Origin: an uncultured Luteimonas sp.
GTDB lineage: Bacteria > Pseudomonadota > Gammaproteobacteria > Xanthomonadales > Xanthomonadaceae
Length of the DNA stretch: 55,181 nt
Assembly (NCBI GenBank): GCA_938008415.1
Contig: CALLKI010000015.1
Coordinates: 1-55,181 of the forward strand
Direction: 5' to 3'
Part shown: positions 1 through 8,882 of the stretch, in pieces
Numbering within the stretch: position 1 is the first letter of the stretch
Layout: every line of letters begins with the position of its first letter
Position numbers and translations under genes: made by a program
Notes under the pieces: model-generated
The model's database searches: none
Told to the model about the DNA's origin: nothing
The model's input: the letters and a program-made list of their open reading frames with translations, nothing else

Positions 1-20
1 GACGTGTGCTCTGCCGATCT
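1..20 (+). other. Illumina adapter remnant at contig edge
   Basis: These bases match the last 20 bases of the Illumina TruSeq read-2 adapter, recalled from memory, with a single difference at base 13 (G instead of T). This is almost certainly untrimmed library sequence at the end of an assembled contig rather than chromosome. The high-GC sequence after it looks native. Confidence 0.85.
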
Positions 21-100
21 CACAGGCGGCAGCCTGAGGCGCAACCCCACCGCGGCCTCCCGCGCGTTCACGGGCTCGCCAACCACGGGAGTCCGTAACC

Positions 101-1801
101 ATGCCACGCCACCTCCTTGCCGCCATCCTGTTCTGCGCCATCGCAGTCCTGGGCGCCTGCCGCAGCACCACGCCCGACCGCCCCCCGGGGCGGGCCGGAG
201 CCGCCCCGCCACCGGCGCCACCGCCGGCGGCGGGAATCGACGCCACCGCGCGGCGGCTGCGTGCCGAAGCCATGCGCATGGCCGAGGCGCGCGTGCCCGC
301 CGCGCCTGCCCTGTACGCGCCGGCCGTGCGGCCATGGTCCCAGGTCCCCCCGGCCGACACCGGGCGCTACGCCCGGCCGGACGACAACCCGGTGGTCCGC
401 GCCGGCGAACAGCCGGTGTCCACCTTCTCCGTGGACGTGGACACCGGCAGCTACAGCAACGTGCGCCGGATGATCCGGCACGGCATCCGTCCCCCCGCCG
501 ACGCGGTGCGCGCCGAGGAATTCATCAACTACTTCGACTACGGCCACCCGGCACCGGATTCGCCCGACGTCCCGTTCCGGGTCACGACCGAGATCGCGCC
601 CGCGCCGTGGAACCCGAAGCGCCTGCTGCTGATGGTCGGGATCAGGGGATACGACGTGCCGAAGGCGGAACTGCCGCCGGCAAACCTCGTGTTCCTGGTC
701 GACACCTCGGGCTCGATGTACTCGGCCGACAAGCTGCCGCTGCTGAAGCAGGCATTCGCGGAACTGGTACACCAGCTGCGCGCGCGGGACCGTGTCTCGA
801 TCGTGGCCTACGCCGGATCCGCCGGGCTGGTGCTGCCCCCCACGCCGGGCGATCGCCAAGGCGAGATCCTCGCCGCGCTCGAACGGCTGCAGGCCGGCGG
901 CAGCACCAATGGCGGCGAAGGCATCCGGCTGGCCTACGCGATGGCCCGGCAGGCCTACGTCGAGGGCGGCGTGAACCGGGTGATCCTGGCCACCGACGGC
1001 GATTTCAACGTCGGCATCACCGGCCTCGACGCGCTGGAAACCCTGGTCGCCGACCAGCGCAAGGCAGGCATCGCCCTGACCACGCTCGGCTTCGGCGCCG
1101 GAAACTACAACGACCACCTCGCCGAACGGCTGGCCGACGCCGGCGATGGCAACCACGCCTACATCGACACCCTGCAGGAGGCGCGCAAGGTGCTGGTGGA
1201 GGAAATGTCGGCCACGCTGCTGACCATCGCCCGCGACGTGAAGGTCCAGATCGAGTTCAACCCCGCGCTGGTCGCCGAATACCGCCTGGTCGGCTACGAG
1301 AACCGCATGCTGCGCGAGGAGGACTTCGCCAACGACCGGGTGGACGCCGGCGACATCGGTGCCGGCCACGAGGTCACCGCGCTGTACGAGATCGCGCTTG
1401 CCGGCTCCGGCGGCGAACGGCTCCCGCCGCTGCGCTACGGCGGCCGGCCCGCGCCCGGCGGGACGCACGCGGATGAACTTGCGCACCTGCGCCTGCGCTA
1501 CAAGCGCCCGGGGGAGGAAGACAGCCGGCTGATCGAGACGCCGGTACGCCGCGACGCGATCCGCGCGCAGGCCGGCCCGGCGTTGCGCTTCGCCGCGGCC
1601 GTCGCGGCCTGGGCGGACGCGCTGCGGGGGGGCAGGCACATCGACGGCTGGGACATGGGCGACATCGCGGCCAGCGCACGCGCTTCCGCCGGCGGGGACC
1701 GGTGGGGGCTGCGCCGCGAGTTCATCGAACTGGTCGAGGCCTCGCGCGTCCTCGCCGGCGGCGCCGGCGCGCCACCCGCGGTCAGTGGAGGCGGCGGCTG
1801 A
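101..1801 (+). CDS. VWA-domain lipoprotein, YfbK family
   Basis: A 566-residue protein with a lipoprotein signal peptide: hydrophobic residues 5-19 and lipobox LGAC with Cys20. A Pro/Ala-rich linker follows. The YfbK-type N-terminal block begins near residue 107 (TFSVDVDTGSYSNVRR). The von Willebrand A domain has an intact metal-ion-dependent adhesion site: DTSGS at 201-205, a GGSTNGG threonine and an ATDGDFN aspartate. The C-terminal third matches the DUF3520-type tail of this family. The likely location is the periplasmic face of the inner or outer membrane, and the function in this family is poorly defined (protein-protein interaction). The gene ends 20 bp inside the convergent c-di-GMP gene. 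The start is chosen because it gives the signal peptide. Confidence 0.88.
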   Translation: MPRHLLAAILFCAIAVLGACRSTTPDRPPGRAGAAPPPAPPPAAGIDATARRLRAEAMRMAEARVPAAPALYAPAVRPWSQVPPADTGRYARPDDNPVVRAGEQPVSTFSVDVDTGSYSNVRRMIRHGIRPPADAVRAEEFINYFDYGHPAPDSPDVPFRVTTEIAPAPWNPKRLLLMVGIRGYDVPKAELPPANLVFLVDTSGSMYSADKLPLLKQAFAELVHQLRARDRVSIVAYAGSAGLVLPPTPGDRQGEILAALERLQAGGSTNGGEGIRLAYAMARQAYVEGGVNRVILATDGDFNVGITGLDALETLVADQRKAGIALTTLGFGAGNYNDHLAERLADAGDGNHAYIDTLQEARKVLVEEMSATLLTIARDVKVQIEFNPALVAEYRLVGYENRMLREEDFANDRVDAGDIGAGHEVTALYEIALAGSGGERLPPLRYGGRPAPGGTHADELAHLRLRYKRPGEEDSRLIETPVRRDAIRAQAGPALRFAAAVAAWADALRGGRHIDGWDMGDIAASARASAGGDRWGLRREFIELVEASRVLAGGAGAPPAVSGGGG

Positions 1802-4754
1802 GCCGGTCCCGTTTCCGCCCCGCGCCCTCCTTCGCCGGGGGCGCGGGGAACGGCTGGCCGAACAGGAAGCCCTGCCCGTAGTTGCAGCCCAGCTCCGCCA
1901 ACAGCCTGCGCTGGTGCTCGCTTTCCACGCCCTCGCCGATGGTCTCGATGCCCAGCGTGCCCGCAAGCGCCAGGATCGCGCGCACCAGCGCCAGGCTCTC
2001 GGCGTGCATCTCGCCCTCGAGGCCGGCGACGAAGCTGCGGTCGATCTTCAGCGCCTGGATCGGGAAGCGGTGCAGGTACGACAGCGCCGAGAACCCGGTG
2101 CCGAAGTCGTCGAGCAGGGCCAGCACGCCATGGCCGCGCAGGGTGTTGAGGATGCGCAGCGCGCGCGGGGCGTCGTCGAGCAGCGCGACCTCGGTGATCT
2201 CGATCCGCAGCCGCCTCGGGTCGGCGTCGGCCTCGTCCAGCATCCGCAGCAGGCGGTCGGCGAAGTCATCGGCGTGGAAGTGCCTCGGGGAAACGTTGAT
2301 GGACACGTAGCTGCTGCCACCGCTGCGCGCCATCCACTCGATCACGCGCCGGTACATCAGCCAGTCCACCTGCTGGATCAGGCCGCTGTCCTCGCCGACG
2401 CCGATGAACTCCGACGGCGGCAGCGCGCCGTGCAGCTCGTGCTTCCAGCGCAGCAGCGCCTCGTGCCCGGCCACGGCGCCGTCGGACAGGCGCACGATCG
2501 GCTGCAGGTGCGGCTCGAACGCGTCGTTCTGGATCGCGCGGCGCAGGTCGGCCTCCAGGTCGAGCAGGCGCATCGCCTCGGCGCGCATCTCCTCGTCGAA
2601 CACCACGCTGCGGTCACGGCCCAGCGCCTTGGCGCGGTACATCGCCGCGTCGGCGTCGCGCAGCAGCTCCTCGCCATGGCGGTAGTACGGCTGCCAGATC
2701 GCGATGCCGATGCTCGCCGAGGGGAACACCTCGCGCCCGGCCACCCACATCGAGCGCCCGATCCTGCGCAGCATGCGCGCTGCGACTTCCTCCGCCTGCG
2801 CCGGATCTTCCACCTGCGCCAGCAGCACCGCGAACTCGTCGCCGCCGAGCCGCGCGACCATGTCGTCCCCGCCGATGACCGAGGCGATGCGCCGGCCGAC
2901 CTCGACCAGCATGGCGTCGCCGGCGGCGTGGCCGAGGCTGTCGTTGACCAGCTTGAAGCGGTCCAGGTCGAGGAACAGCACCGCGAACGGCAGGCGCGTG
3001 CCGTCGCGCATGTCCTCGACCGCCCGGTCCAGGCGCTCGAGCAGGTTGACGCGGTTGGGCAGGCCGGTGAGCGGGTCGTGGCGCGCCTGGTGGGTGAGGC
3101 GCTGCTCCGCGCGCACGCGCTCGCTGATCTGCGCCCGCAGCTCGCGGTTGGCACGTTCCAGCTCCATGGTCCGTTCCTCGACCCGGAACTCCAGTTCGGC
3201 GTGGGCCGCCTTCAGCACCTCCTGCGCGCGCTTGCGCGCCAGCGCGCCGTCGATGTGGTGGGCAACGAAGGTCAGCAGGTCCTGGTCGGCCTCGGTGAAC
3301 ACCACTTCGGGCGTGTAGCTCTGCACTGCGATCACGCCGACCGGGACGCCGTCGCGGGTCAGCGGCACGCCCAGCCAGCTGTACGCGCGCGAACCGTGGC
3401 TGCGCACCCGGCCTTCGGCCTCGAGGCGGGCGATGTCCTGGCGGCTGGCCAGCATCGGCCTGCCGGTGTTGATCACGTACTCGGTCAGGCCCTGCGCGAT
3501 CCGGCGCGTCCTGCGCACCCGGTCGCGCTCGTCCACCGAGTACGGGAACTCGATGTGGGTGCCGTCGTTGCTGAGCATCGCGATGTAGAAGTTCTTCGCG
3601 TACAGCAGCTCGCCGATGACCCCGTGCAGGTCGGCGTAGAACTTCTCCACGCTGCCGGCCGTGACCGACATCTCGCTGATCCGGAACAACGCGCGCTGCA
3701 GGCGCTCGGCGCGCTCGCGCTCGACGATCTCGGCCTCCAGCACCTGGTTGGCCACCAGCAGCTCGCGCGTGCGCAGCTCGACCTGGCGTTCGAGTTCGGC
3801 CTGTGCCTGCTTGCGGTCGAGTGCGGTGAGGATGTGCTGGGCGACGAACTCCAGCAGCGCGCGGTCCTCGTGGCTGTAGCGCGAAGGCTGGTCGTAGCTC
3901 TGCACCACGATCGCACCGCTGACCCGGCCGTCGCGGCGCATCGGCACGCCCAGCCAGTCGGCGCTGTCCGGGCCGTGGGCCGGATCGCGCGCCACGCCCA
4001 GCCGCTGGCGGATGACCGCGGACGGCCCGAGCTGGGGCTGGCCATGTCGCAGCATCGCCACGGTCAGGCTGTTGTGCATTTCCGAGACCGGGATCTCCTG
4101 GTCGGGCTGCGCGACCCAGGGGTCGCGTTCGTCGACGAAGTACAGGAACCGCAGGGTTTCGCGGACATCGTCGTAGAGGACGATGTAGAAGTTCTCCGCC
4201 GGCATCAGGGTGCCGACGATGGCGTGGATCCGCGCCAGCACCTCGGGCATCTCCAGCGACGAGCTGGACAGGTCGGCGATCTCGTAGAGCGCCTGGCGCA
4301 GGCGCTCGGAGCGGCGCAGCGATTCGATGCGCTTCCCGGCCAGGGCGCAGCGCAGGGTCGCCGAAACGGTTGCCTTCGCCAGCGCCAGCCAGCCATCACG
4401 CACCGCGGCGGGCAGCTCGCGCCCCGGCTGGGCGACGATCGCCAGACGCGAGCCCTCCTCCTGCCAGGCCGTCCCGATCAGCCGTCCCGGCGGCTGGCCT
4501 TGGGCGCCGGCACGGTCGAGCAGCGATTCGGCCAGGTCGCGCAGCGCTCCCGCCCCCTGCTGGCCATGGCAGCTCGCGTCGCGGCCGAGCACCGGGTCTT
4601 CCCAGGCCACCGCCACCGCGACGCCGGCCGGCAGAGCTTCCGCCAGGGTGCGCGCCACGGTGGCGAGCTCCCCTGAGGCGCTCCTGCTGTCTCTGGTCTG
4701 CAGTCCGGTAACGGGCGGGTTCACGTCGGCCTCGGGGTCGTACGGAGGGTCCAA
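1782..4754 (-). CDS. GAF-GAF-GGDEF-EAL cyclic-di-GMP signalling protein
   Basis: A 990-residue protein with no signal peptide or clear membrane segment, so probably cytoplasmic. Two GAF-like sensor domains (about 180-310 and 375-510) are joined by charged helical linkers that look like coiled coils. A GGDEF domain carries an intact GGDEF motif at 637-641. An EAL domain begins its catalytic motif at E765-A-L-L-R and keeps SINVSPRHF, DDFGTG, the KIDRSF lysine and the GEGVES glutamate. Both the diguanylate cyclase and c-di-GMP phosphodiesterase sites therefore look competent; which dominates cannot be read from sequence. The ligand of the GAF domains is unknown. It is transcribed away from the ECF sigma gene at 4913 and convergently with the VWA lipoprotein gene. 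Confidence 0.93.
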   Translation of the reverse strand: MDPPYDPEADVNPPVTGLQTRDSRSASGELATVARTLAEALPAGVAVAVAWEDPVLGRDASCHGQQGAGALRDLAESLLDRAGAQGQPPGRLIGTAWQEEGSRLAIVAQPGRELPAAVRDGWLALAKATVSATLRCALAGKRIESLRRSERLRQALYEIADLSSSSLEMPEVLARIHAIVGTLMPAENFYIVLYDDVRETLRFLYFVDERDPWVAQPDQEIPVSEMHNSLTVAMLRHGQPQLGPSAVIRQRLGVARDPAHGPDSADWLGVPMRRDGRVSGAIVVQSYDQPSRYSHEDRALLEFVAQHILTALDRKQAQAELERQVELRTRELLVANQVLEAEIVERERAERLQRALFRISEMSVTAGSVEKFYADLHGVIGELLYAKNFYIAMLSNDGTHIEFPYSVDERDRVRRTRRIAQGLTEYVINTGRPMLASRQDIARLEAEGRVRSHGSRAYSWLGVPLTRDGVPVGVIAVQSYTPEVVFTEADQDLLTFVAHHIDGALARKRAQEVLKAAHAELEFRVEERTMELERANRELRAQISERVRAEQRLTHQARHDPLTGLPNRVNLLERLDRAVEDMRDGTRLPFAVLFLDLDRFKLVNDSLGHAAGDAMLVEVGRRIASVIGGDDMVARLGGDEFAVLLAQVEDPAQAEEVAARMLRRIGRSMWVAGREVFPSASIGIAIWQPYYRHGEELLRDADAAMYRAKALGRDRSVVFDEEMRAEAMRLLDLEADLRRAIQNDAFEPHLQPIVRLSDGAVAGHEALLRWKHELHGALPPSEFIGVGEDSGLIQQVDWLMYRRVIEWMARSGGSSYVSINVSPRHFHADDFADRLLRMLDEADADPRRLRIEITEVALLDDAPRALRILNTLRGHGVLALLDDFGTGFSALSYLHRFPIQALKIDRSFVAGLEGEMHAESLALVRAILALAGTLGIETIGEGVESEHQRRLLAELGCNYGQGFLFGQPFPAPPAKEGAGRKRDRLSRRLH

Positions 4755-4912
4755 ACGCGAATTGCGGGCAGGATCGGCAACCCCGGCACGGCCCTTCGCG
4801 CGTTTTCACGGACATGGTTGCCGTCCCCGCCCATTGTCACGCATGCCCGCCCATCGCGCACGGCGGCCGGCATGGCTTCCCGCCGGCCGGGCCAGCGCTT
4901 ACCCTGCCGCCC

Positions 4913-5488
4913 ATGGACGATGCCGCATCCTTCCGGGCCGACACCAGCGACGAGGCACTGATGCTGGCCTGGGCCGCGGGCGACATGGCCGCCTTCGAGA
5001 CGCTCTACGCCCGGCACCGCGTGCGGCTGTACCGCTACCTGCTCCGGCAGCTGCGCGACTCCGCGCTGGCCGACGAGTGTTTCCAGGACGTCTGGCAGAA
5101 GGTGATCGCCGCGCGCGGGGGCTGGCGGCCGGAAGCGGCCTTCACCACCTGGCTGTTCCGCATCGCGCACAATCGTCTGGCGGACCACTGGCGCGCGCAG
5201 CGGCACCGGCCGCCGCCTCCGGACGATACCGACGCCCGCGTGGCGCGCGTGGCCGACCCGGACACGCCCGAGCGGCAGCTGTCTGACTTCGAGCAGCGCC
5301 GCCAACTGCAGCTGGCACTGGAGGAACTGCCTCCGGAGCAGCGCGAGGTGATCCTGCTGCGCCTGGAACACGAACTGACCCTGGAGGAAATCGGCGAGAT
5401 CACCGGGGTCGGCCGCGAGACGGTGAAATCGCGCCTGCGCTACGCCATGGACAGGCTGCGCGCGAAACTCGGACCTGCCGCCACATGA
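4913..5488 (+). CDS. ECF-family RNA polymerase sigma factor
   Basis: A 191-residue sigma-70 family protein of the extracytoplasmic-function type. Region 2 spans roughly residues 20-95 (FETLYARHR, then DECFQDVWQKV and TTWLFRIAHN). Region 4 with a helix-turn-helix is near the C-terminus (LPPEQREVILLRL, then LTLEEIGEITGVGRETVKSR). An in-frame ATG exists 33 codons upstream, but the added residues are unlike any sigma factor, so the start at 4913 is preferred. Its stop overlaps the next start by 4 bp, and that gene encodes a single-pass membrane protein, the usual arrangement for a sigma/anti-sigma pair. The signal and regulon are unknown. It is distinct from the RpoE gene at 24170-24784. Confidence 0.92.
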   Translation: MDDAASFRADTSDEALMLAWAAGDMAAFETLYARHRVRLYRYLLRQLRDSALADECFQDVWQKVIAARGGWRPEAAFTTWLFRIAHNRLADHWRAQRHRPPPPDDTDARVARVADPDTPERQLSDFEQRRQLQLALEELPPEQREVILLRLEHELTLEEIGEITGVGRETVKSRLRYAMDRLRAKLGPAAT

Positions 5489-6489
5489 ACAGCCGCGAAC
5501 GCGAACCGCTGACTCCCGAGGAACGCGACCTCGCCCGGCGCCTGGCGCGGCTGGGCGGGCACGCGGAGCCGCCGGCCGCACTCGACGCGAGGATCCTCGC
5601 CGCCGCCCACGCGGCCGTGGCACGATCCGCGACGCGGCGCCGGCCGCGCTGGCCGCTGGGCCTGGGGCTGGCGGCCTCGCTCGCGCTGGCGCTGGGCGTG
5701 GCCTGGCAACTGCACATGCGGCCCGGGGCGCTGCCCCTGCCGGCCGACGAGGCGCCCGCCGGAACCGTCGCCCGTACCGCGGACGCGGTCCAGCCCCCGC
5801 CCGCGGCAGAACCGCCGCCTCCCGCGCAGGCACCCGCGTCGCCCGTCGCCATGCGGCCGCCCGCCCAGGGCGCACCGGCCCCGGAGGTGCGGCACGCGCC
5901 GCCACCGGCCGCGGTGATGCAGGCGCCGCCGGGTGCCGACGCGGCGACGCAGGCACGCGCCCGGGAAGCCGCGGAACTGGACGCGGCCGAGCACGCCAGG
6001 ACAATGCACCACGCAGCCGTCGAGGCCGAACGGGCCGCCACGGAGGCGTTCCGGGCACGCCAGGCGGTTGCGCCACCCCCGCCGCCTCCACCCGCGGGGG
6101 AACCCGGAGCAGAGGCGTCCGCACCGCCCTCCGCCCCCCTCCTCCCGCCTCCGTCCGGCGAAGAAAAACCGTTGGAGGTGGAAGCCGTCCCCGCACCGGC
6201 ACCGGCCGCGCAGGTCGCCGCCCCCGCGCCGCCTGCGCCCCCCGAGCGCGCCATCTCCGCCGCCGGAACCTCCGCCGGCACACACACGTTGCAGGCCGAC
6301 CAGCCGGACGATGTCCAGCCGCCGGCCTCGTTCGACGCGCCCGAAGCGCGCGATGCGTGGCTGCAACGCATCCGCGAGCTGCTGCACGAGGGCGACCGCG
6401 ACGCGGCGCGCGCCAGCCTGCTGGAATTCCGCCGCCGTTACCCGCAGCATTCGCTGCCCGACGACCTGCTGCCCCTGCTCGAGGAATGA
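5485..6489 (+). CDS. Putative anti-sigma factor, single-pass, Pro/Ala-rich
   Basis: A 334-residue protein. The first 50 residues form a charged, helical cytoplasmic segment. A hydrophobic stretch at about 56-75 (RWPLGLGLAASLALALGVAW) is the only membrane helix. Then comes a long low-complexity Pro/Ala/Glu-rich periplasmic region (about 85-280). The last 50 residues are a compact helical pair rich in Arg and Glu (DAWLQRIRELLHEGDRDAAR) resembling one TPR-like unit. No zinc-binding anti-sigma motif is visible. Translational coupling to the ECF sigma gene (ATGA overlap) and the topology support an anti-sigma role; this is inference. It also overlaps the following yigZ gene by 4 bp. Confidence 0.65.
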   Translation: MNSREREPLTPEERDLARRLARLGGHAEPPAALDARILAAAHAAVARSATRRRPRWPLGLGLAASLALALGVAWQLHMRPGALPLPADEAPAGTVARTADAVQPPPAAEPPPPAQAPASPVAMRPPAQGAPAPEVRHAPPPAAVMQAPPGADAATQARAREAAELDAAEHARTMHHAAVEAERAATEAFRARQAVAPPPPPPPAGEPGAEASAPPSAPLLPPPSGEEKPLEVEAVPAPAPAAQVAAPAPPAPPERAISAAGTSAGTHTLQADQPDDVQPPASFDAPEARDAWLQRIRELLHEGDRDAARASLLEFRRRYPQHSLPDDLLPLLEE

Positions 6490-7076
6490 GCCTGCACACG
6501 CTGGCCCGCCCGGCCACCCACGCGATGGAAGTCAAGCACAGCCGCTTCGTCGCGAACGCCGCGCCGGTGTCCTCGCCTGCCGAGGCCCTGGCGTTCCTGC
6601 GCGAGGTGGAAGTGCCCGACGCCACCCACAACTGCTGGGCCTGGCGGATCGGCAACGACTACCGCTCCAGCGACGACGGCGAGCCGGCCGGCACCGCGGG
6701 GCGCCCCATCCTCGCCGCGATCGACGGCCAGGGCTACGACCGGGTGATGGTGGTGGTGACGCGCTGGTTCGGTGGCATCAAGCTCGGCGCCGGCGGCCTG
6801 GTGCGCGCCTACGGCGGCGCCGCGGCCGAATGCCTGCGCCTGGCCGAGCGCGTGCCCATCGTCGAGACCGCGCGCCTGGCGATGCGGGTGGCCTTCGAGG
6901 ACCTCGGCACCGTGCACAACGTCCTGTCCGCGTTCGCGGCCACCAAGCTCGAGGAGGACTTCGACGCCGAAGGCGCGCGCATCGTGGTCGAACTGCCCGC
7001 CGACGCGATCGCGGGCTTGAAATCGCGGCTGCGCGACGCCACCCGGGACCGGACGCGTTTCGAGGACGGGACCTGA
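6486..7076 (+). CDS. yigZ: YigZ/IMPACT family protein
   Basis: A 196-residue cytoplasmic protein of the YigZ family, related to the N-terminal domain of eukaryotic IMPACT. Visible signatures are SRFVANAAPV near the N-terminus, the SSDDGEPAGTAGRPIL block and the VVVTRWFGGIKLGAGGLVRAY block, which are the family's hallmark. A smaller C-terminal ferredoxin-like domain follows. The family is near-universal in bacteria with a possible link to translation control, but no enzymatic reaction is established. The start at 6486 overlaps the previous stop as ATGA and gives the usual family length; longer in-frame starts only add translated anti-sigma sequence. Confidence 0.9.
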   Translation: MSLHTLARPATHAMEVKHSRFVANAAPVSSPAEALAFLREVEVPDATHNCWAWRIGNDYRSSDDGEPAGTAGRPILAAIDGQGYDRVMVVVTRWFGGIKLGAGGLVRAYGGAAAECLRLAERVPIVETARLAMRVAFEDLGTVHNVLSAFAATKLEEDFDAEGARIVVELPADAIAGLKSRLRDATRDRTRFEDGT

Positions 7077-7079
7077 GCG

Positions 7080-8867
7080 ATGGCGTTTTCCGGCGACCGC
7101 GGCGGCGACGCGGCATCCACCCCGCCGCCGGCGAAGGCGCGGCTGTCCGTGCTGCGCACGCTCTGGCCGTTCCTGCGCCGCCACCGCGGGCTGCTCGCCG
7201 CGTGGCTGCTGGCGCTGGCCGCCTCGTCCGCGGCCACGCTGGGCCTGCCGGTCGCGGTGCGGCACATGATCGACCGCGGTTTCGCCAGCGGCGGCAGCAT
7301 CGACGCCGCGTTCGCGCTGCTGTTCCTGGTGGCGCTGGCGCTGGCCTTCGCCACCGCCGCGCGGTTCTTCTTCGTGTCGCTGCTGGGCGAGCGCGTGGTC
7401 GCCGACCTGCGCAACCGGCTGTACTCGCACCTGGTCGGCCTCGACCAGACCTTCTTCGAGCGCAACCGCAGCGGCGACCTGGTCTCCCGGCTCAGCGCCG
7501 ACACCGAGCTGCTGCGCAACCTGGTCGGCTCGACCATGTCGGTGGCGGTGCGCAGCACGGTGATGGTGCTGGGCAGCGTGGTGATGCTGGTGGTCACCAG
7601 CCCGCGGCTGGCCGCGTGGACGCTGCTCGGCATCCCGGTGTTCGTGCTGCCGATGGTGCTGGGCGGGCGCAGGCTGCAGAAGATCTCGCGCCAGAGCCAG
7701 GACCGCGTGGCCGACGCCAACGCCCTTGCGGCCGAGGCCCTGGGCGCGATCCGGACCGTCCAGGCGCACGTGCGCGAGGAACACGAGCGCGGGCGCTTCG
7801 CCGGGGCGGTGGCGCGCTCGGTCGCCACCGCGCGGCGCAGGATCGCGGTGCAGGCGCTGGTCACCGCGGTGGCGATCTCGCTGGTGTTCGGCGCGATCAC
7901 CCTGGTGCTGTGGTCCGGCGCGCACGACGTGGTCGCCGGGCGCATGTCGGCCGGCACGCTCGGCCAGTTCGTGCTCTACGCGCTGTTCGGCGGCGGCTCG
8001 GTCGGCGCGCTGGCCGAGGTCTGGAACGAGCTGCAGCGCGCGGCCGGCGGCATGGGCCGCATCGCCGAACTGCTCGGGGAACGCAGTTCGATCACCGTGC
8101 CCGTGCAACCGGCCCGGCTGCCCAGGCCGCTGCGCGGCGGGCTGCGCTTCGAGGGCGTCACCTTCCACTACCCGACGCGGCCGGACGCGCCCGCGCTCGA
8201 GGACTTCACGCTGCATGTCTCCCCCGGCGAGACCGTGGCCCTGGTCGGGCCGTCGGGCGCCGGCAAAAGCACGGTGTTCTCGCTGCTGCTGCGTTTCCAC
8301 GACCCGCAGTCCGGGCGTATCACCGTGGACGGCGTCGACATCGCCCGGCTCGACCCGGCCGAACTGCGCGGGGCGATCGCCTGGGTGCCGCAGCAGCCCG
8401 CGATCTTCGCCGCTTCCGCGCGCGACAACATCCGCTACGGCCGGCTCGACGCCAGCGACGACGAGATCGTCGCCGCGGCACGCTCGGCCGAGGCACATGA
8501 CTTCATCAGCGCCCTGCCCGCCGGCTACGACGAACCGCTCGGCGAGCGTGGCGCGCGCCTGTCCGGCGGCCAGCAGCAGCGCATCGCCATCGCCCGCGCC
8601 CTGCTCAAGGATGCGCCGATCCTGCTGCTCGACGAGGCCACATCCGCGCTCGACGCGCAGAGCGAGCGCGCGGTGCAGGCCGCGTTCGAACACCTGATGG
8701 AAGGCCGCACCACCCTGGTCATCGCGCACCGGCTGGCGACCGTGCTGCGCGCCGACCGCATCGTGGTGATGGACCATGGCCGCATCGTCGCCCAGGGCAC
8801 GCACGGGCAGCTGCTGGCGCAGGGCGGCCTCTACGCCGAGCTGGCCAGGCTGCAGTTCATCGATTGA
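7080..8867 (+). CDS. ABC exporter, fused permease/ATPase (MsbA/BmrA-like)
   Basis: A 595-residue half-transporter. The N-terminal type-I exporter domain has about six membrane helices (residues 25-330), including the conserved loop ERVVADLRNRLYSHL. The nucleotide-binding domain has Walker A GPSGAGKST, Q-loop WVPQQPAIF, signature LSGGQQQR, Walker B LLLDEATSALD and the H-loop IAHRLAT. All catalytic elements are intact, so it should work as a homodimer exporting a lipid or amphipathic compound. Substrate is not inferable; the lipid A flippase MsbA is usually beside lpxK, which is not in this window. It starts 3 bp after yigZ and faces the convergent acyl-CoA dehydrogenase gene. Confidence 0.9.
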   Translation: MAFSGDRGGDAASTPPPAKARLSVLRTLWPFLRRHRGLLAAWLLALAASSAATLGLPVAVRHMIDRGFASGGSIDAAFALLFLVALALAFATAARFFFVSLLGERVVADLRNRLYSHLVGLDQTFFERNRSGDLVSRLSADTELLRNLVGSTMSVAVRSTVMVLGSVVMLVVTSPRLAAWTLLGIPVFVLPMVLGGRRLQKISRQSQDRVADANALAAEALGAIRTVQAHVREEHERGRFAGAVARSVATARRRIAVQALVTAVAISLVFGAITLVLWSGAHDVVAGRMSAGTLGQFVLYALFGGGSVGALAEVWNELQRAAGGMGRIAELLGERSSITVPVQPARLPRPLRGGLRFEGVTFHYPTRPDAPALEDFTLHVSPGETVALVGPSGAGKSTVFSLLLRFHDPQSGRITVDGVDIARLDPAELRGAIAWVPQQPAIFAASARDNIRYGRLDASDDEIVAAARSAEAHDFISALPAGYDEPLGERGARLSGGQQQRIAIARALLKDAPILLLDEATSALDAQSERAVQAAFEHLMEGRTTLVIAHRLATVLRADRIVVMDHGRIVAQGTHGQLLAQGGLYAELARLQFID

Positions 8868-8882
8868 ACGGGCCGGCCGGGA

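Noticed and set aside
1785..4676. A 963-codon open frame antisense to the GGDEF-EAL gene
   Set aside because: Very high GC removes stop codons from antisense frames. The translation is repetitive in Arg, Gln, Val and His and has no domain, while the opposite strand encodes clear GGDEF and EAL motifs.
6438..8804. A 788-codon minus-strand frame across yigZ and the ABC exporter
   Set aside because: It is antisense to two genes with complete family motifs and has low-complexity His/Gln/Arg composition.
7080..8867. Naming the ABC exporter msbA
   Set aside because: The neighbours (yigZ, acyl-CoA dehydrogenase) are not the lpxK-type genes that accompany msbA; substrate cannot be told from motifs.
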